64,000 bases of DNA from Aquatica leii (GCA_035610365.1 CM069435.1:83671389-83735388), one strand, 5' to 3'; positions 45,179 through 56,509 are shown, counted from the stretch's first letter. Notes: generated by a model from the letters alone, not told the origin. Translations and numbers: made by a program.

Positions 45179-45608
45179 AGTAGTTTACGTAACAAGAGTC
45201 GAAAGTAAGAAATAGCATAACGAACGTTGCATGTAAGTGAGTTATGCTATGATTCTTTCGACGAGAGTAATGTACATTATTTTTTGAGTTGCCTTTCATA
45301 AAATTACATTCTTTTTTGAAAAAATAAAAAAAAGCAACAGAAATATGATATGTTGGTACTACATTTATTACTAAATCTGTCAGATCTGACATCAACTTTA
45401 ACATCGTTTTTCTTCAATTTTAACTGTATTTCAAGATTTTTAAAATGATTTTTCCACCTGTCGCATACTCATTCTAATATATTAATTGACTTTGAACACT
45501 TACTTTTATGTGGATTCTTAGTTTTCATTTTGCCACCCTAGAGCTTTTTTCGTTCATTACGTAACTACACTAACGAACGAGTATTGACGTTTGCGATGTT
45601 GGCAGCAC
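45179..45608. repeat. 430-bp repeat, third copy
   Basis: It begins AGTAGTTTACGTAACAAGAG and ends TTTGCGATGTTGGCAGC, matching the pair at 41.1-42.0 kb along its whole length. The hairpin in the first 100 bp is strongest here: GTCGAAAGTAAGAAATAGCA against TGCTATGATTCTTTCGAC. Confidence 0.8.
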
Positions 45609-45609
45609 A

Positions 45610-46420
45610 AAAAATGTTTTGTGTTTCGGAATTTTCTGGGTTCTGTTTTTTATGGTTTAAACCTATAATACAAAATTTGTAATATCACAATAATTTTTAG
45701 ATTTGGTTTCTTTGGATTTCTATCTTTTCCCAAAACTTAATATCTTTTTTACTCATTAATTTTTTTCCGTCTAATTAATAAGCAATTACGGCTGTAGATG
45801 AATACTTTGTAGCATTTTTGGTAAAACACTGTAAATGCGAAATAACGGCACTGGAACACTGATGTAATGTATTAAGTTGAAAACATTTTAGACCACTTTT
45901 GTACTTTCTATAAAACCAATTTAAACGACCACTAGCTCTAAAAGTTTCAAAGTTGAGATGCAATTTTGTAAAAATAACAAAACCACTAATCAGCAAAAAA
46001 TAAGAGTGATTTTTTACTTAAATTGGAAAATTATAACTTTGAACCGAATCATTTTGTTCAACAAGTTTGACATCTTTTATGCTCAAGACATTAAAGAAAC
46101 TAATAGATGTTAAATATATTAATAAAAAAATTCAGAAATTAATAATAATAAACATACTATTGGTAACGCTAATTTTGATTTATTCTGTATTCTACATCTA
46201 GTATTTCAATTAACTAATTGAGAACTTTGCATTGCATTAATTTTTGAATTTCTAATTTTATTAACGTCAAACTGTCATACACGTATCGTCGTGCTTAGTG
46301 CCTACCAGGTTTTATTTGTAATTATTCTAAGTCTTAAGTTGTTGTAGAAATGAATATAAAATCTTGACAAATTAATTTATATTTGCTATTTTGTTTATCT
46401 TGCAATTTAATAGATAAAAC
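45610..46420. other. AT-rich non-coding stretch
   Basis: The 73-codon - strand frame at 45,775-45,996 has no family features. Nothing else is visible. Confidence 0.45.
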
Positions 46421-46724
46421 AGTTACGATTTTCAGATTCGACCGCGTCGTAGTTGAACACCCACATTTTTTAGGCTTGGTCCTAGTCCTTCTTTGAGAAC
46501 CAAAACGAAAAGTAGAAGTGAGCTTTTGCTGACTGACACTGACATTTACCACTCCAAAGATGTCAGCTGCAATGTTTTGCAACACGTCAGTTTGTTTGGG
46601 TTCACGAACGACAATACGACAAAGCCAAGATCTACTTCTTGTTTTAGTTTTTAAAGAAAGACTAAGAACAAGATTAAAAAGTCTGGGTGTTTAACTACGA
46701 CGCGGTCTAAGCCAAAAGTAACCG
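46421..46724. mobile_element. 304-bp fold-back element (MITE-like)
   Basis: The arms are long imperfect inverted repeats: GACCGCGTCGTAGTTGAACA on the left and GACCGCGTCGTAGTTAAACA on the inverted right, continuing through CACCCA, TTTTTTA, TAGTC(C/T)TTCTTT and AAAAC.A.AAGTAGA. Symmetry runs about 100-130 bp per arm. It encodes nothing. No target duplication is certain. Confidence 0.8.
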
Positions 46725-47395
46725 CAAAAGCTTAATATTTTATATACAACACTTATAAACTTACTATTTAAGTGAATTAGACATGGTATGGTCTACAAAA
46801 GCGGAAAAATCGTAACATATATATTACGCCATTTTTACAAATGATTGTTTTGTTAAATTTAATACCCATTTTAAAGTAATGAATGAGGTTATGCTAAAGG
46901 TTAAGTCTTCATAAAAACTAATTGAATAACGACATTTTTTTTAGTAAAAATGCGGTACTTGCTATTTGTGATTGGTTGAAACATTTACCGCTTCTAATTT
47001 TTAAAGTTAGTTCACATATTTTCCGAGAACTTTTACTTTGGCGCTCTGTATTTTTGTATGACGGAAAATGTAAATTTATTTTAAAAAACAGTTTTTCACT
47101 TACTTGGCTGTAAAACAAATGCCATAATTGTGTTTGTTGTCATAGCTACGCAAGTATCTGTCAAATCTATGTTATTTATTTGCTTTAATTTGTAAAAACC
47201 TTTAATTTTAAACTTTACTTTTATTTATCTTTGGCCAAGAAATAATGCAAATTTATAAAAACTGTGTTTTATTTATGGTACTAAAGTTAACAACTGAAAC
47301 ATTATTTATAATTAAACTCAAACCAAAACAATAAACTAAAAACCGATGACAAAGCATTGAATTAAATTAAATTAAAGTAAACTTTCAAAAATTAC
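46725..47395. other. AT-rich non-coding stretch
   Basis: Overlapping open frames on opposite strands around 46,918-47,118 have no family features and are probably chance. Nothing else is visible. Confidence 0.4.
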
Positions 47396-47399
47396 ACCG

Positions 47400-47525
47400 T
47401 TGTTATTAATGCACGCCTTACTTCTTTAACAATTTGTCCAGACATTTCTTCTACGGCTTAAACAACGGTTGCTTCAAGTTCTTCTACCGTATTATGAGAA
47501 GTACAATAAACTTTTTTTAAAAGAA
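47400..47525 (-). pseudogene. Tc1/mariner-like transposase C-terminal relic
   Basis: The - strand reads KKVYCTSHNTVEELEATVV, one stop, then AVEEMSGQIVKEVRRALITT. This matches the 'VY...P.TVEELR..I..A...I' C-terminal region found after the last catalytic motif of many insect Tc1/mariner-type transposases. No catalytic box is readable upstream. The match is short. Confidence 0.4.
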
Positions 47526-47529
47526 AAAT

Positions 47530-48590
47530 TTTTGTCAACGCGGTCTTTTTTTAGTCAAAGTTTTGGGTTAGAACATGATTTTGAAAAATTGACATGGGAA
47601 CACAAAGGTTTTAAAGTGATGGATCTTGCCTAAGCAACTTACTTTAAGCTTTACTTTAAGAAATGTTTTAAAATTTAAACACAACCTTAAATAAAACTGG
47701 TCTTAAACGTCCAAACGTCATAGAAATAAAAATTCATTTCTCCTGAGCAGCTTTTAGAAACCTTAAACATATTTTTAAAAAAAAGATATCTGAATTACCT
47801 GAAAACGTAAAGTGTCTAACTAGTAATTACGTACGGTTTAGAAACAGTGACTATTACAATAGACAACGCAAAAACTGAGAATGTCGTAAGTACTTGAAGT
47901 ATTACTGAGAGACAAAATAAAACACTATGTTATTTAAAACACCAAAAAATATGAGAATCTCGATTACATTGAGAAACTGTATACAAATGATGAGAAATTT
48001 GAAAGTAGTATTAAAAACGCTGGAAGAAAATACTGAACAATTTAGCATTTACAAAAAAGTAATACAAAGATATACGTTGTCGGCAACATTGTTCAACCGG
48101 GAGAGAAACATACATGGGGAGCATAAAAACCAAAAAAGTGCAAACACTGGCTTATGTTAGCAATATAGCGATTAGACTTTTGCATTATTTGAGTACATTC
48201 TAATAATTAACAGTTTTTATCAACGACATTTTTAAGTTATATTTACCAGATTAACTCATTTTTGTAACAATTATTTTTATGGCAGTTACATGTAACATTA
48301 AAATACTGGTTCAACGGCTGTAATTGATTTAGTTGTGATTAAATGTTAATCATAATTTGTACTTAAATTGAAATTTTGTTTCACTCTGATAGTAATAATA
48401 TCAAGATCATTAAAAGAACATTTTTACGAAACAAATAAAAGAAGATAGGCTTGGATTTAAATAAAAAAATTCTTAAAATGCAAAAAATAGAAAACCACGC
48501 TTTCAAGAAAGTAAAATATTTTAATTATTTAGTAGAACAAATAACACAACAATAAACATACAAATCGCCCCCTTTTGGGCGGCAAAATTT
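47530..48590. other. AT-rich non-coding stretch
   Basis: A 77-codon + strand frame at 47,927-48,160 lacks family features. I see no element ends. Confidence 0.4.
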
Positions 48591-48604
48591 GTTACAAGCT
48601 TCTA

Positions 48605-48800
48605 GTAATTTACGAACCCGGCACGGCCAACTCGCTGTAGGAGTGAAGCAATACCTATCGGAAAGAGGGGAGGCTCAAGTGATTTTATTTTAATGGACGT
48701 CAGATCTCTTTTTGCAGATATAGCTCCTGTTAGAACAGCACAGGAGGCCCGAAACTTGTATAAAATTGTTAAGATTCGTAAAACTGGAGAAAACAAAGAA
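48605..48800 (-). repeat. Short LTR-like relic (minus orientation)
   Basis: TTTACGAACC, CACGGCCAACTC, GAAAGAGGGGAGG and GTCAGATCTCTTTTT match, in order, the reverse complement of the 3' end of the intact LTR and the relic at 39.83 kb. The remainder is lost or diverged. Confidence 0.5.
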
Positions 48801-50375
48801 ATAAACTAAATCATCAACCACAATATTGTACTTTAATTACTTTAGAAGAATGAAAGATTACAATTAGAATCAACAACAATTAGAGATAATTTGATAATAT
48901 CACAGTAGGTAAATTTAGTTTGAGTATAAATATACGTAGGTACTAAAACACCAGAAGTACATACAAAACTAAAAAAACTAAGAATTTTTTATATAAAAGT
49001 CTCAAAGTAGATAATTGTACTAAAACTATAAGCAATGCAATATAATGAAAAGACACGAATCATGAAATCACAGAAATCTTGAACGTAGGGAATATAATAG
49101 ATTTGATATTAGCACAAAAAATTAGACGTCACCACGGCTAGCTGAAATTTCGGTGAGTGGGCGTGGTACTAAAAAAACTTTGGCTTGGAGACACCAAGTG
49201 TACATAGAAACCCGTTATTTAAGAAGTAGGATAAAAGCAAACAATCATCAACAAGAGAACGAACAACTTTGCTCTATATATTTTCCCAATCGATAATAAC
49301 CAGTTGACAATGTTGTCTCACCAATAAAATATACAAGTAATAAGCTTTTACTACATAAGAAAAAAAAATTTAATCGAACATTAACACATTTAGCCGTAAA
49401 CAAAACTTTAGTTTGTCTAGCGAGACATAAGTATAAATTTATTATAAAACGAAAGAATTAGTCTCGATTATGTCGAGGAGCGTAAACTTAATTTAAAAAT
49501 TTTACCTTAGGCGCTACTACCTTGAATAAGTTACTTATATACAAGTCAACATAACCAATAATAATAATTTTACAAACAGTTGAAAGCTGTAATACAATTT
49601 TTTATTCTGGATCCTTCCCTTGTTGTGGTTATCACTCTGTCACGTACAAATTGAGGAGGTGAAAAAATTTTTTAAGATATTTGGCTCACCGTTTGCCTAG
49701 CTCCCTTTGTAAATGGTCGTAAGTCGATAATCAGTAATTTAACTTTTTTTCGTGTGAACCCTGCCAGCGCGCCACCTTTTCTTTCGTATAGCAATTTGTT
49801 ATAAAGAAACGAATGTCTGGGCTAGAGAAAAGAAGATATCCTAGGCCCGCAATCCTTAACCGTACGTCGAGCAAATAAAACCAACTATACCCTAGTTCAA
49901 ATAAGAAGGTAGTAGGTGGCGCTGCGTCTGAAAGCAAGTTTACAAAGCCAAGTTTTTTTTTCAAAAAAGATGGAAATTTTGAAAATAGTTATTTTTTGTA
50001 ATAATCATAATCAATATTTAAGCGGTGTTGCAAAGGTGAATGTAAATATGCTGATAACTGTAGGTCATTATTTGTATTCATGAGCTTATTTTTATAGAAT
50101 TTTCATGGAGGAATCAATTAAAATTGATTAATTCTTTATGTTTAAATTGCAACCTTGATTTTTCTGCTTCAATTTTAACAATATGAGAATCCGCAACGTA
50201 ATATCTTTATTAGAAACTTTAATTCATAGGCTCAATAAGGAGTAATATTAACAAATCAATAACACACTAACGTATAAAATATGAGTGCGAACAATGGAAT
50301 AAACTTAAATTTTTAATTTCAAAAAATGTATGATTGCAAAATTCTAATAATTGAAGATTTTTGTTACTAATCTTC
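48800..50375. other. Non-coding stretch
   Basis: No gene is visible. A short inverted pair CAGCGCGCCACC (about 49,765) and GGTGGCGCTG (about 49,916) brackets 150 bp of GC-richer DNA and could mark a small element. The 77-codon frame in between is unrecognised. Confidence 0.4.
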
Positions 50376-50379
50376 ATCA

Positions 50380-51762
50380 GTCGATTCCTCAAAGGAACTG
50401 GTTTCGGTTTATAATTACTTCTAACATATTTTCTGTGATACCATCTAAATCCCACATTTTCTTTTCTTCTTTAATTATGTGTTCGACACAATCGTGCCAT
50501 TTTTCCTTGGTGGCAGTAGCAACACCTTCGTCTAATATTTTTTTCACATCAGAAATCTTATAAGTTGTATTATGAGCTGCTACGTAATGCTTTAATTGTT
50601 ACCATACTAATTCAATTGGATTTCAGTTGCAGTGGTATGGAGGCAATCGTAGTATGGTTTTACCGCTTCTCTTTACAAATTCGTCAATAACGTAAGGTGT
50701 TGGATGAGTTGCAGAATACTCTTTCACCAACTCCAACAGTTCTAGTTTTAATAAGTCTTTTTCTAATTCATTTATACCCTTATTACGAAGCTATGCAATA
50801 ATATCGCCTTTTCTCCAATTTTGTGTAGGAACTTTATCTGATTTCACACTATGATAAGAGGCATTATCCATGATTATGACAGAGTTATCTTCTAAAAGTG
50901 GTAGTATGCCTTCTAACCAATTTTTAAACACTTCACCATTCATTTCTTCATGGTAATCACCTAAACCAATTGTACATGTTAGTAAATTAATCATTTCTAA
51001 AACTTTAATTAATGTTCACCTGTTTTTTTTCATTCAAAATTCAAATAAGCACCTTACACAAAACCAGTGTCGCTGCCGATGTGTACAACAATCAAACGTT
51101 TTCGTTTTCTAGTTGGATCTTTAATGCCAGTTCAAAGACCATCCATGTGTGCTTGCCGAGCAGTTGTTACGGTTGTATCTTTCCAAACCTTATTAACGAC
51201 GTGACCTGCATTAACCCAAGTTTCATCGGTGTAATAAATTTTTCTTCCTTTACTTCATTATTTTTTGATAGAAGTTAAGTATTTACGTCTCTATAAAACA
51301 ATTTCTTTTTTTTTCAATTAAGGTATTTTTTCTGCTGCGTTTGTCATATATAAACCCTAATTTTATTAATATTCTACAGAAAGATGTACGTTTTAAGTTT
51401 GGTAATGAATTGTCATCATTTACCACTTTCAAAACTTTGTCTAAAGTTGGTAATTCATTTTTAAAAAAGAACAAATGTACATGTCTTCGAATACCACATT
51501 TTTCAAAATCTTCAAGTTGTGCATAATGGGTTGAACATGTTCCTGTCGTTTTAGGGGAACGAGCATTTCCAGAAGTTTCTATTTCCTTCACAATATTCCA
51601 CACCATTCGCTCACCAAGACCACACTGGATAGATGTCAATTTTATAGCTTCCGTTTTACTGTTATCTGCTTTGTGTCGTAAGTAAATGTTGTAAGCCATT
51701 AATTTTTGACCACTCCTTACCAATTTGCCCTTGTGTTTTTTTAATTGAATTTTGTCCGCCAT
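50380..51762 (-). pseudogene. IS630/Tc1/mariner-type transposase with full motif set, frameshifted
   Basis: The frame starts at ATG 51,762-51,760. An N-terminal helix-turn-helix region reads KAYNIYLRHK-like, then SIQCGLGERMVWNIVKEIET, FEKCGIRRHVHLFFFKNELP and TLDKVLKVVNDD. After a shift the first catalytic box YYTDETWVNAG lies near 51,240-51,208, with TSAATL/HIGSDTGFV following. DYHEEMNGEVFKNWLEGILP precedes the second box SVIIMDNASYHS near 50,880-50,850. The third box, LPPYHCN then NPIELVW with the catalytic Glu, lies near 50,640-50,605. KMWDLDGITENM ends the protein. All DDE residues are present, but at least two frameshifts and in-frame stops (for example in HCN*NPIE) disable it. I could not define the TIRs. 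Confidence 0.85.
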
Positions 51763-51789
51763 AGTAAACAAAGGAAATACTGTCAAAAC

Positions 51790-53005
51790 ATATTTAACTT
51801 ATTAAATGCTGTAGAGATGGGATGTAAACTTATATTGAGAATTAATGCAGATAATGACGAGTTCTAAAAAGAACTATTTTATAACAGATTAAGTTGACAA
51901 ATTATTAAAAGCAGAAAATCCAAACAACAGGAACAATCAACTACACAAACGCCAAAATGACAGCATAAAACATGTATAACCTCAAATGACAGCATTGATT
52001 GACACAACATTCAATAAGTGTTATATAAATTTATTACTAATTTTGAGTAAAACTCATATATATAGATATACTTTTCTTTGCTACCTTCTCTCGTGGAATG
52101 AACTATAGTTATCACAGACAGAAAGTTTTGTTTATTATCATTATGAACCTGCACAATTGATCTTAAAACCAGCAGAAGAGAATAAAACAAGAAGAAATAT
52201 CCAATGTGAGATTTTGTTTACATGGTAGCCATCAGTACACACTTATTTTACACTATACATAACATCAACATTAGCTCGTGGTTACGCCACTGCTGTTAAT
52301 CAATATTGCTATACCGTAAACTAAATCACAAAAATGATAATCCTGAAAGCATTTGTTTCTAATTTAATATACCGCCACAAATAACTAACGGCGGTGGTGC
52401 TAAAGCTAAACGCGATATTTTATTATTAAAAATCAAAATCTACCCGTAGTACTTGACGTCAAGAGTAGGAGTAAGATAACATAACGGCGTTTGACTTACT
52501 TACTCTAAGTGTATTTACAAACGTCGCACCTTTTTTAATTCTTTTACAATGAATAGTTTTTTTTTTGTTTACAGTATATGAAACAATTGACGCAATAATA
52601 CGTAGTTAGTTTGACATAAAAATAACGATTTGTTTAGCGATCCTTATAGATTATTTAAAATTAACCACATGTTAATTGAGTGTTTCTTACATCGGAATGA
52701 CTACTTTACACACTGAATAATAACATTATGTAAACGCCCACCAAAACAAATGTTCACCGTAGAACGATTTGAAAGCGAGATTCCGATACGAGATACCCTA
52801 TAGCACGCCGTTGTTTGGAGGTATATCTACGGATCTATTCACCATCGAATAACATATGTACATAAATATTTTATAATCAAAATATAACGCCTTGAAGCAT
52901 CCCTTTATAGCAACATCTCCTTTTTCTTCAGGATTATGCCAATTTGGGTTTCAAGTAATTATATTGCAAATTATTTTCATCCACTACACTGGTGAAACCT
53001 TTGGA
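51790..53005. other. AT-rich non-coding stretch
   Basis: No gene is visible. A small stem ACCGCC...GGCGGT lies near 52,372-52,397. A GC-richer segment at 52,735-52,860 is unassigned. Confidence 0.45.
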
Positions 53006-53006
53006 C

Positions 53007-54870
53007 TTAAGTAAGAAAGAAAACGATAAAATAAAAAGCAAACGAAAATCTAACAAAGAACCACTACAGAGATAGGTAATCAACATGTAAACCAAGCCAG
53101 ATTCTAAACTCCATGGAAGTGACTTAAAAAAATAGTCTCCGTATATAAAGAAGAAGTATCGTCACGGCTGGTTAAGCTCGACCCTGATTGGGTTACGGTT
53201 GAAAGAGGGCGTGTTTTCGATAAAGCTTGAAACCATGATCACAATTGAAGTTATTGGGGTGTTTGATGATTTCTATGCTCTCTCAAAATTTCCTGTTAAA
53301 AAAGAATGGAGATTTGGCAATCACCGAAACGTTATCAAAATCTATCTTATGACCTGTACTGAAATTATGTTCAGCAACCGCAGACTTAAAAATATGCCTT
53401 TTCCTTATACAGCGATCATGTTCTGAAACGCGAGTAATGACGGAACGACCGGTCTCACCAATGTAGACTAAACCACATGAACAAGGAATCTGGTATACAC
53501 CTTGAAATGAAAGTGTAGGAACTTGGTCTTTGGGAGAAGGAAGAATCTGAGAGATTTTGCCTATCGAGTTGAAAATGGGTTTGATTCTTTTTTTACGAAG
53601 AAGGTTCCCTATTTGATCTGTAACCTTGTGAATGTAGGGTAAAAAAGTCAATTTCGGATTGGATTCGGGAGTAGAAGTGTCCTTAAGTAATCGAGTACGT
53701 GGATGTAGACGACGATTAATAACTCTATGAATATCTTCCTTTATATAACCATTGTTCACTAAAGTTCTAGTAAGATGACAGAGTTCCGAGTCTAGATTCT
53801 CAGGTTGGCAAATAGAAAAAGCACAATGAACCAAAGATTCAATAACAGAACGTTTCTGTGCATGATGATGATGAGACAAAGCATGAAGGTATCCATCAGT
53901 ATGGGTGGGTTTGCGATAAACAGAATGGCCCAGAAGTCACATTCTATAAAAATGTTAGCTACAACAGGTAATACAGAAAAACCCATAGCAGCACCAAAAA
54001 CCTGTTCGTAAAACTTGTTATCAAATTAGAAGTAAGTAGAGGATACACTTATCAATAAGAAGAACCAAACTCAAGTCCTTGCCATGTTGAGACAGAATCT
54101 GTTTGATAATAATAAGCGAATCCTTAATAGGAACTTTAGTAAAAAGTTAAGTGACAAAACTTAGACGAAAATCTTGGGTTTCAAGTTTTATAGTTTGTAT
54201 TGTAGTTGAATAAAATGCTGAGAGTTGAGGATGTGAGAAGAGGTTTTACCTGTAAACTCGCAAAGAATGTTGGACAAGAACTTGGCTAGCTTGTAGGTGG
54301 GAGATTGGATAGTACTAATACTTTGTTTGTGAATTTTGGAAAGCCCGTATAGACGAGGTGGTTTAGAATCTGAAGGGGTAAGTCGACGTTTAGTTTCCGG
54401 AGGTAGATAGGAAGATTTGATGATTTGGCTGACCTCACGTTCAATCCTTGAAGTGGGATTACAAGTTAAAATAATTTTTGCAACATAATCAATTTGGTTC
54501 AAAACTACAGTAGCATTGCCTTTGTCGTCTGGAAGAACAATAATATCAGAGTTCTTACGAAGACTTTTTAAGGCTAACTCTTCCAACTTAGAAATGTTGG
54601 ATTTAGGAATTTTAGATGATTCAAGGATCTTGCCAGTGTTAATACGAATGGGATCTGAGATGGATGTGGCGAGGAAGATGTCTTTTAGAAGACTCGACAG
54701 CACATAAAATATCTTCTTTAGGAATACGTTTGGGAGCAACAGCAAAATTCAAACCCTTAGATAGCACCGATTCCTGTTCTGAAGTGAGGACCAAACTAGA
54801 TAAATTAACAACCGTCTTTAAAGAGTTAGTAGTGGATAAAACTTTACGATCCTTGGATTCCAATAATTGA
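53007..54870 (-). mobile_element. Penelope-like element, RT core deleted (family A)
   Basis: From high to low coordinate, the - strand reads SSLVLTSEQESVLSKGLNFA, then APKRIPKEDIL (54,790-54,690). After a shift come KNSDIIVLPDDKGNATVVLN and SKPPRLYGLSKIHK (54,570-54,330), then SPTYKLAKFLSNILCEF, then FGAAMG and VVANIFIE near 53,990-53,945. Next comes GHSVYRKPTHTDGYLHA-like sequence in several frames, and a C-terminal GIY-YIG endonuclease. The frame jumps from the ANIFIE motif to the GHSVYR motif, so the stretch with YVDD and LPFLD is missing. The 3' non-coding part (53,190-53,007) matches the 7.86-7.95 kb segment, then stops. The copy cannot make active RT. Confidence 0.85.
53199..53879 (-). 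pseudogene. PLE C-terminal region with GIY-YIG endonuclease
   Basis: A continuous 198-codon piece reads HHHHAQKRSVIESLVHCAFS, HLTRTLVNNGYIKEDIHRVI, then FQGVYQIPCSCGLVYIGETG and RSVITRVSEHDRC. It ends KSAVAEHNFSTGHKIDFDNV and FFFNRKF. A GVYxIPC..C..VYIGETGR..R..EH pattern is the GIY-YIG nuclease of Penelope-like elements, including the conserved Arg. This piece is itself intact, and the same frame continues degenerately to about 53,199. Downstream homology to the 7.5-kb copy allows direct comparison of decay. Confidence 0.85.
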
Positions 54871-54879
54871 AACTTTTTT

Positions 54880-55240
54880 GATCATCTTAACAATCAACAC
54901 TTGGATATCAAATTTACTATGGTGACTCGTAAGCCCGACGGACTTCTGGGCCATTCTGTTTATCGTGTTCTTTGTTAGATTTTCGTTTGCTTTTTCAAGT
55001 TTATTGTTTTCTTTCTTACTTTTTCAGAGTTTAGAATCTAGCTTGGTTCACAAGTTGATTACCTAAGTTTTGAGAAGTTTTTAGTTAGATTTCGGTTGGT
55101 TGTTTGAGTTCTTCGATTTCTTTTACGCCCTGATGAAGTCCCTTACGAAAGTGGGCGATACGTTGGCAAGTTCTTCGGTTACAGCAATGACACGGTCCAA
55201 ACCCGGAAGACGTTCTTATTTTAGTATAACTTCCGAAGAC
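54880..55240 (+). pseudogene. Inverted PLE 3' fragment (family A), head-to-head with the main copy
   Basis: On the + strand NNQHLDIKFTMVTRKPDGLL then GHSVYR is a short RT piece. It is followed directly by the 3' non-coding region shared with 7.86-8.15 kb, including CGCCCTGATGAAG, GTGGGCGATACGTTGGC and CACGGTCCAAACCCGGAAG. The main copy's coding lies on the opposite strand, so the two meet 5' to 5'. The fragment retains a hammerhead-like core in which GAAA has become GATA. Confidence 0.75.
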
Positions 55241-55319
55241 CTTGTACTTGCGCGTCGACGTTAGCAAAATTGCCTAAACGACAGCTACAGAAATCACAAA
55301 TCTGATTTTTAGTTGTTAC

Positions 55320-55490
55320 AACACAAAGTTTTCATCACACGTTGCAGTAGACATCTTCAAAGCCTAGAACAAACTGACTAATTGCGCCGTGAAGTTTCCT
55401 TTTATAGACTGGCTTCTAATTGATAAAACTGGTTTCCAAATCTTCAATAAAGGAAAACTAGAAGCTGGGTTAATATTAATAGGTTTAAAA
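55320..55490. repeat. PLE-associated upstream repeat, third copy
   Basis: CACACGTTGCAGTAGACATC, CTAATTGCGCC, TTTTATAGACTGG, CTAATTGATAAAACTGG and TTTCCAAATC match 18,290-18,530 (inverted) and 11,075-11,170 (direct). It seems to be part of the family A flank, perhaps promoter-proximal. Confidence 0.55.
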
Positions 55491-55499
55491 CGTTTTTAG

Positions 55500-56298
55500 A
55501 ATGCCATCTTGTGGTAAAAATACCACATAGGATAATATAGAAAACTATAAATTAGTATCGAATGACAACTTTTCTACCCTCCGTACTAATTTATAGTTTT
55601 CAATATTAATAGGGTTTTAATTATTTTATTATATTTTATAATTTTTTGTTGATGGTAATTAGAAACATTCGTTAAAACCTGAAAAATTATGGATTTAACT
55701 AAAAGTAAATTAATAATAAATGATAAAAAAATGAACTAAACGTAGATGAAGGCTTAATACAATTAATAACGCATAACAAAATTAGTAACGTTTAAAGCTT
55801 ACTGTACTATATCCAACGAGAGAATAGACTGGCTTTGCGCATTGGCGATGAAAGTGGGAGGAGTATATAACGAGCTGCACAGGACCGTCATACGTAAAAT
55901 CTAGTCGTAGACGCTTCTTTAGCGTAATTAAGTGAAATAAATTTATTGGCGTTATGTAATATAAACTTATTTCTTAACTTATGTAAAATAAAAGTTACCT
56001 GCTATGCTAAAATACAAACTAGGAGGTATCGGGTCAATGTAAGGCGCCGGCCCTGGGCATTTGCTGAGCTAACTTCACTGAGGTAGGTGTTGAATAGGGG
56101 GAGATTCGACCAAAACAGACAAATTTTCGTCCGAGCGCAAGTCCATTCTCTCGATGGATTAAGTATAGGTACTATAAAAGTAGATAATTTACGTAATACA
56201 GTTACAAAAAAAATAATACAAATTAGACGTTGAAGGTATCAACATCTGTTCGAAGTACGACTTAAGCGAAACTCCGAATTATATATATATTAGCAATC
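55500..56298. other. Non-coding stretch, GC-richer in part
   Basis: Around 55,840-56,110 the base composition is less AT-rich, with AGGCGCCGGCCCTGGGC near 56,040. Both strands have short open frames but I recognise no family. On the - strand AATAAA occurs near 55,942, about 350 bp beyond the stop of the exon at 56,299-56,509, a possible poly(A) signal. Confidence 0.4.
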
Positions 56299-56509
56299 TT
56301 ACATTTCTTTTACTGGTTGAATCGGTCTATTAGGTGGTAGACACCATTCCAGAGAACTAATACGTTCACCCGTTGAAGTTGGGCCTGAGATATTTTTTGG
56401 CTCTACGTCAAATTTGCTGTGAGTATTAATTAGATTGAGGGTTTTCTCGCAATGTAAATGGCTAGCAATTACTTGGAATTTGGAAGTTTGGATCGTAAGC
56501 TTCGTGGTG
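56299..56509 (-). CDS. Probable terminal coding exon of an unrecognised host gene
   Basis: A strong acceptor lies just upstream on the - strand: branch-like CTAAT, then a T-rich tract, then ATAATGTAG. The open frame is uninterrupted for 69 residues to TAA. It includes TTKLTIQTSKFQVIASHLHC, EKTLNLINTHSKFDVEPKNI and SGPTSTGERISSLEWCLPPN, ending QPVKEM. Amino-acid use is balanced and unlike the lysine- and phenylalanine-rich chance frames of this AT-rich window. I do not recognise the protein and find no transposon motif. It could also be an exon of an unfamiliar element. No other exon of this gene is visible. Confidence 0.55.

Noticed and set aside
49731-49964. 77-codon minus-strand frame as a gene
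   Set aside because: No recognisable motif; it lies between short inverted GC-rich words that could bracket a small non-coding element.
53792-54011. Plus- and minus-strand frames of 64-68 codons near 53.9 kb
   Set aside because: They are shadows or mixed frames around the deletion junction of the PLE.
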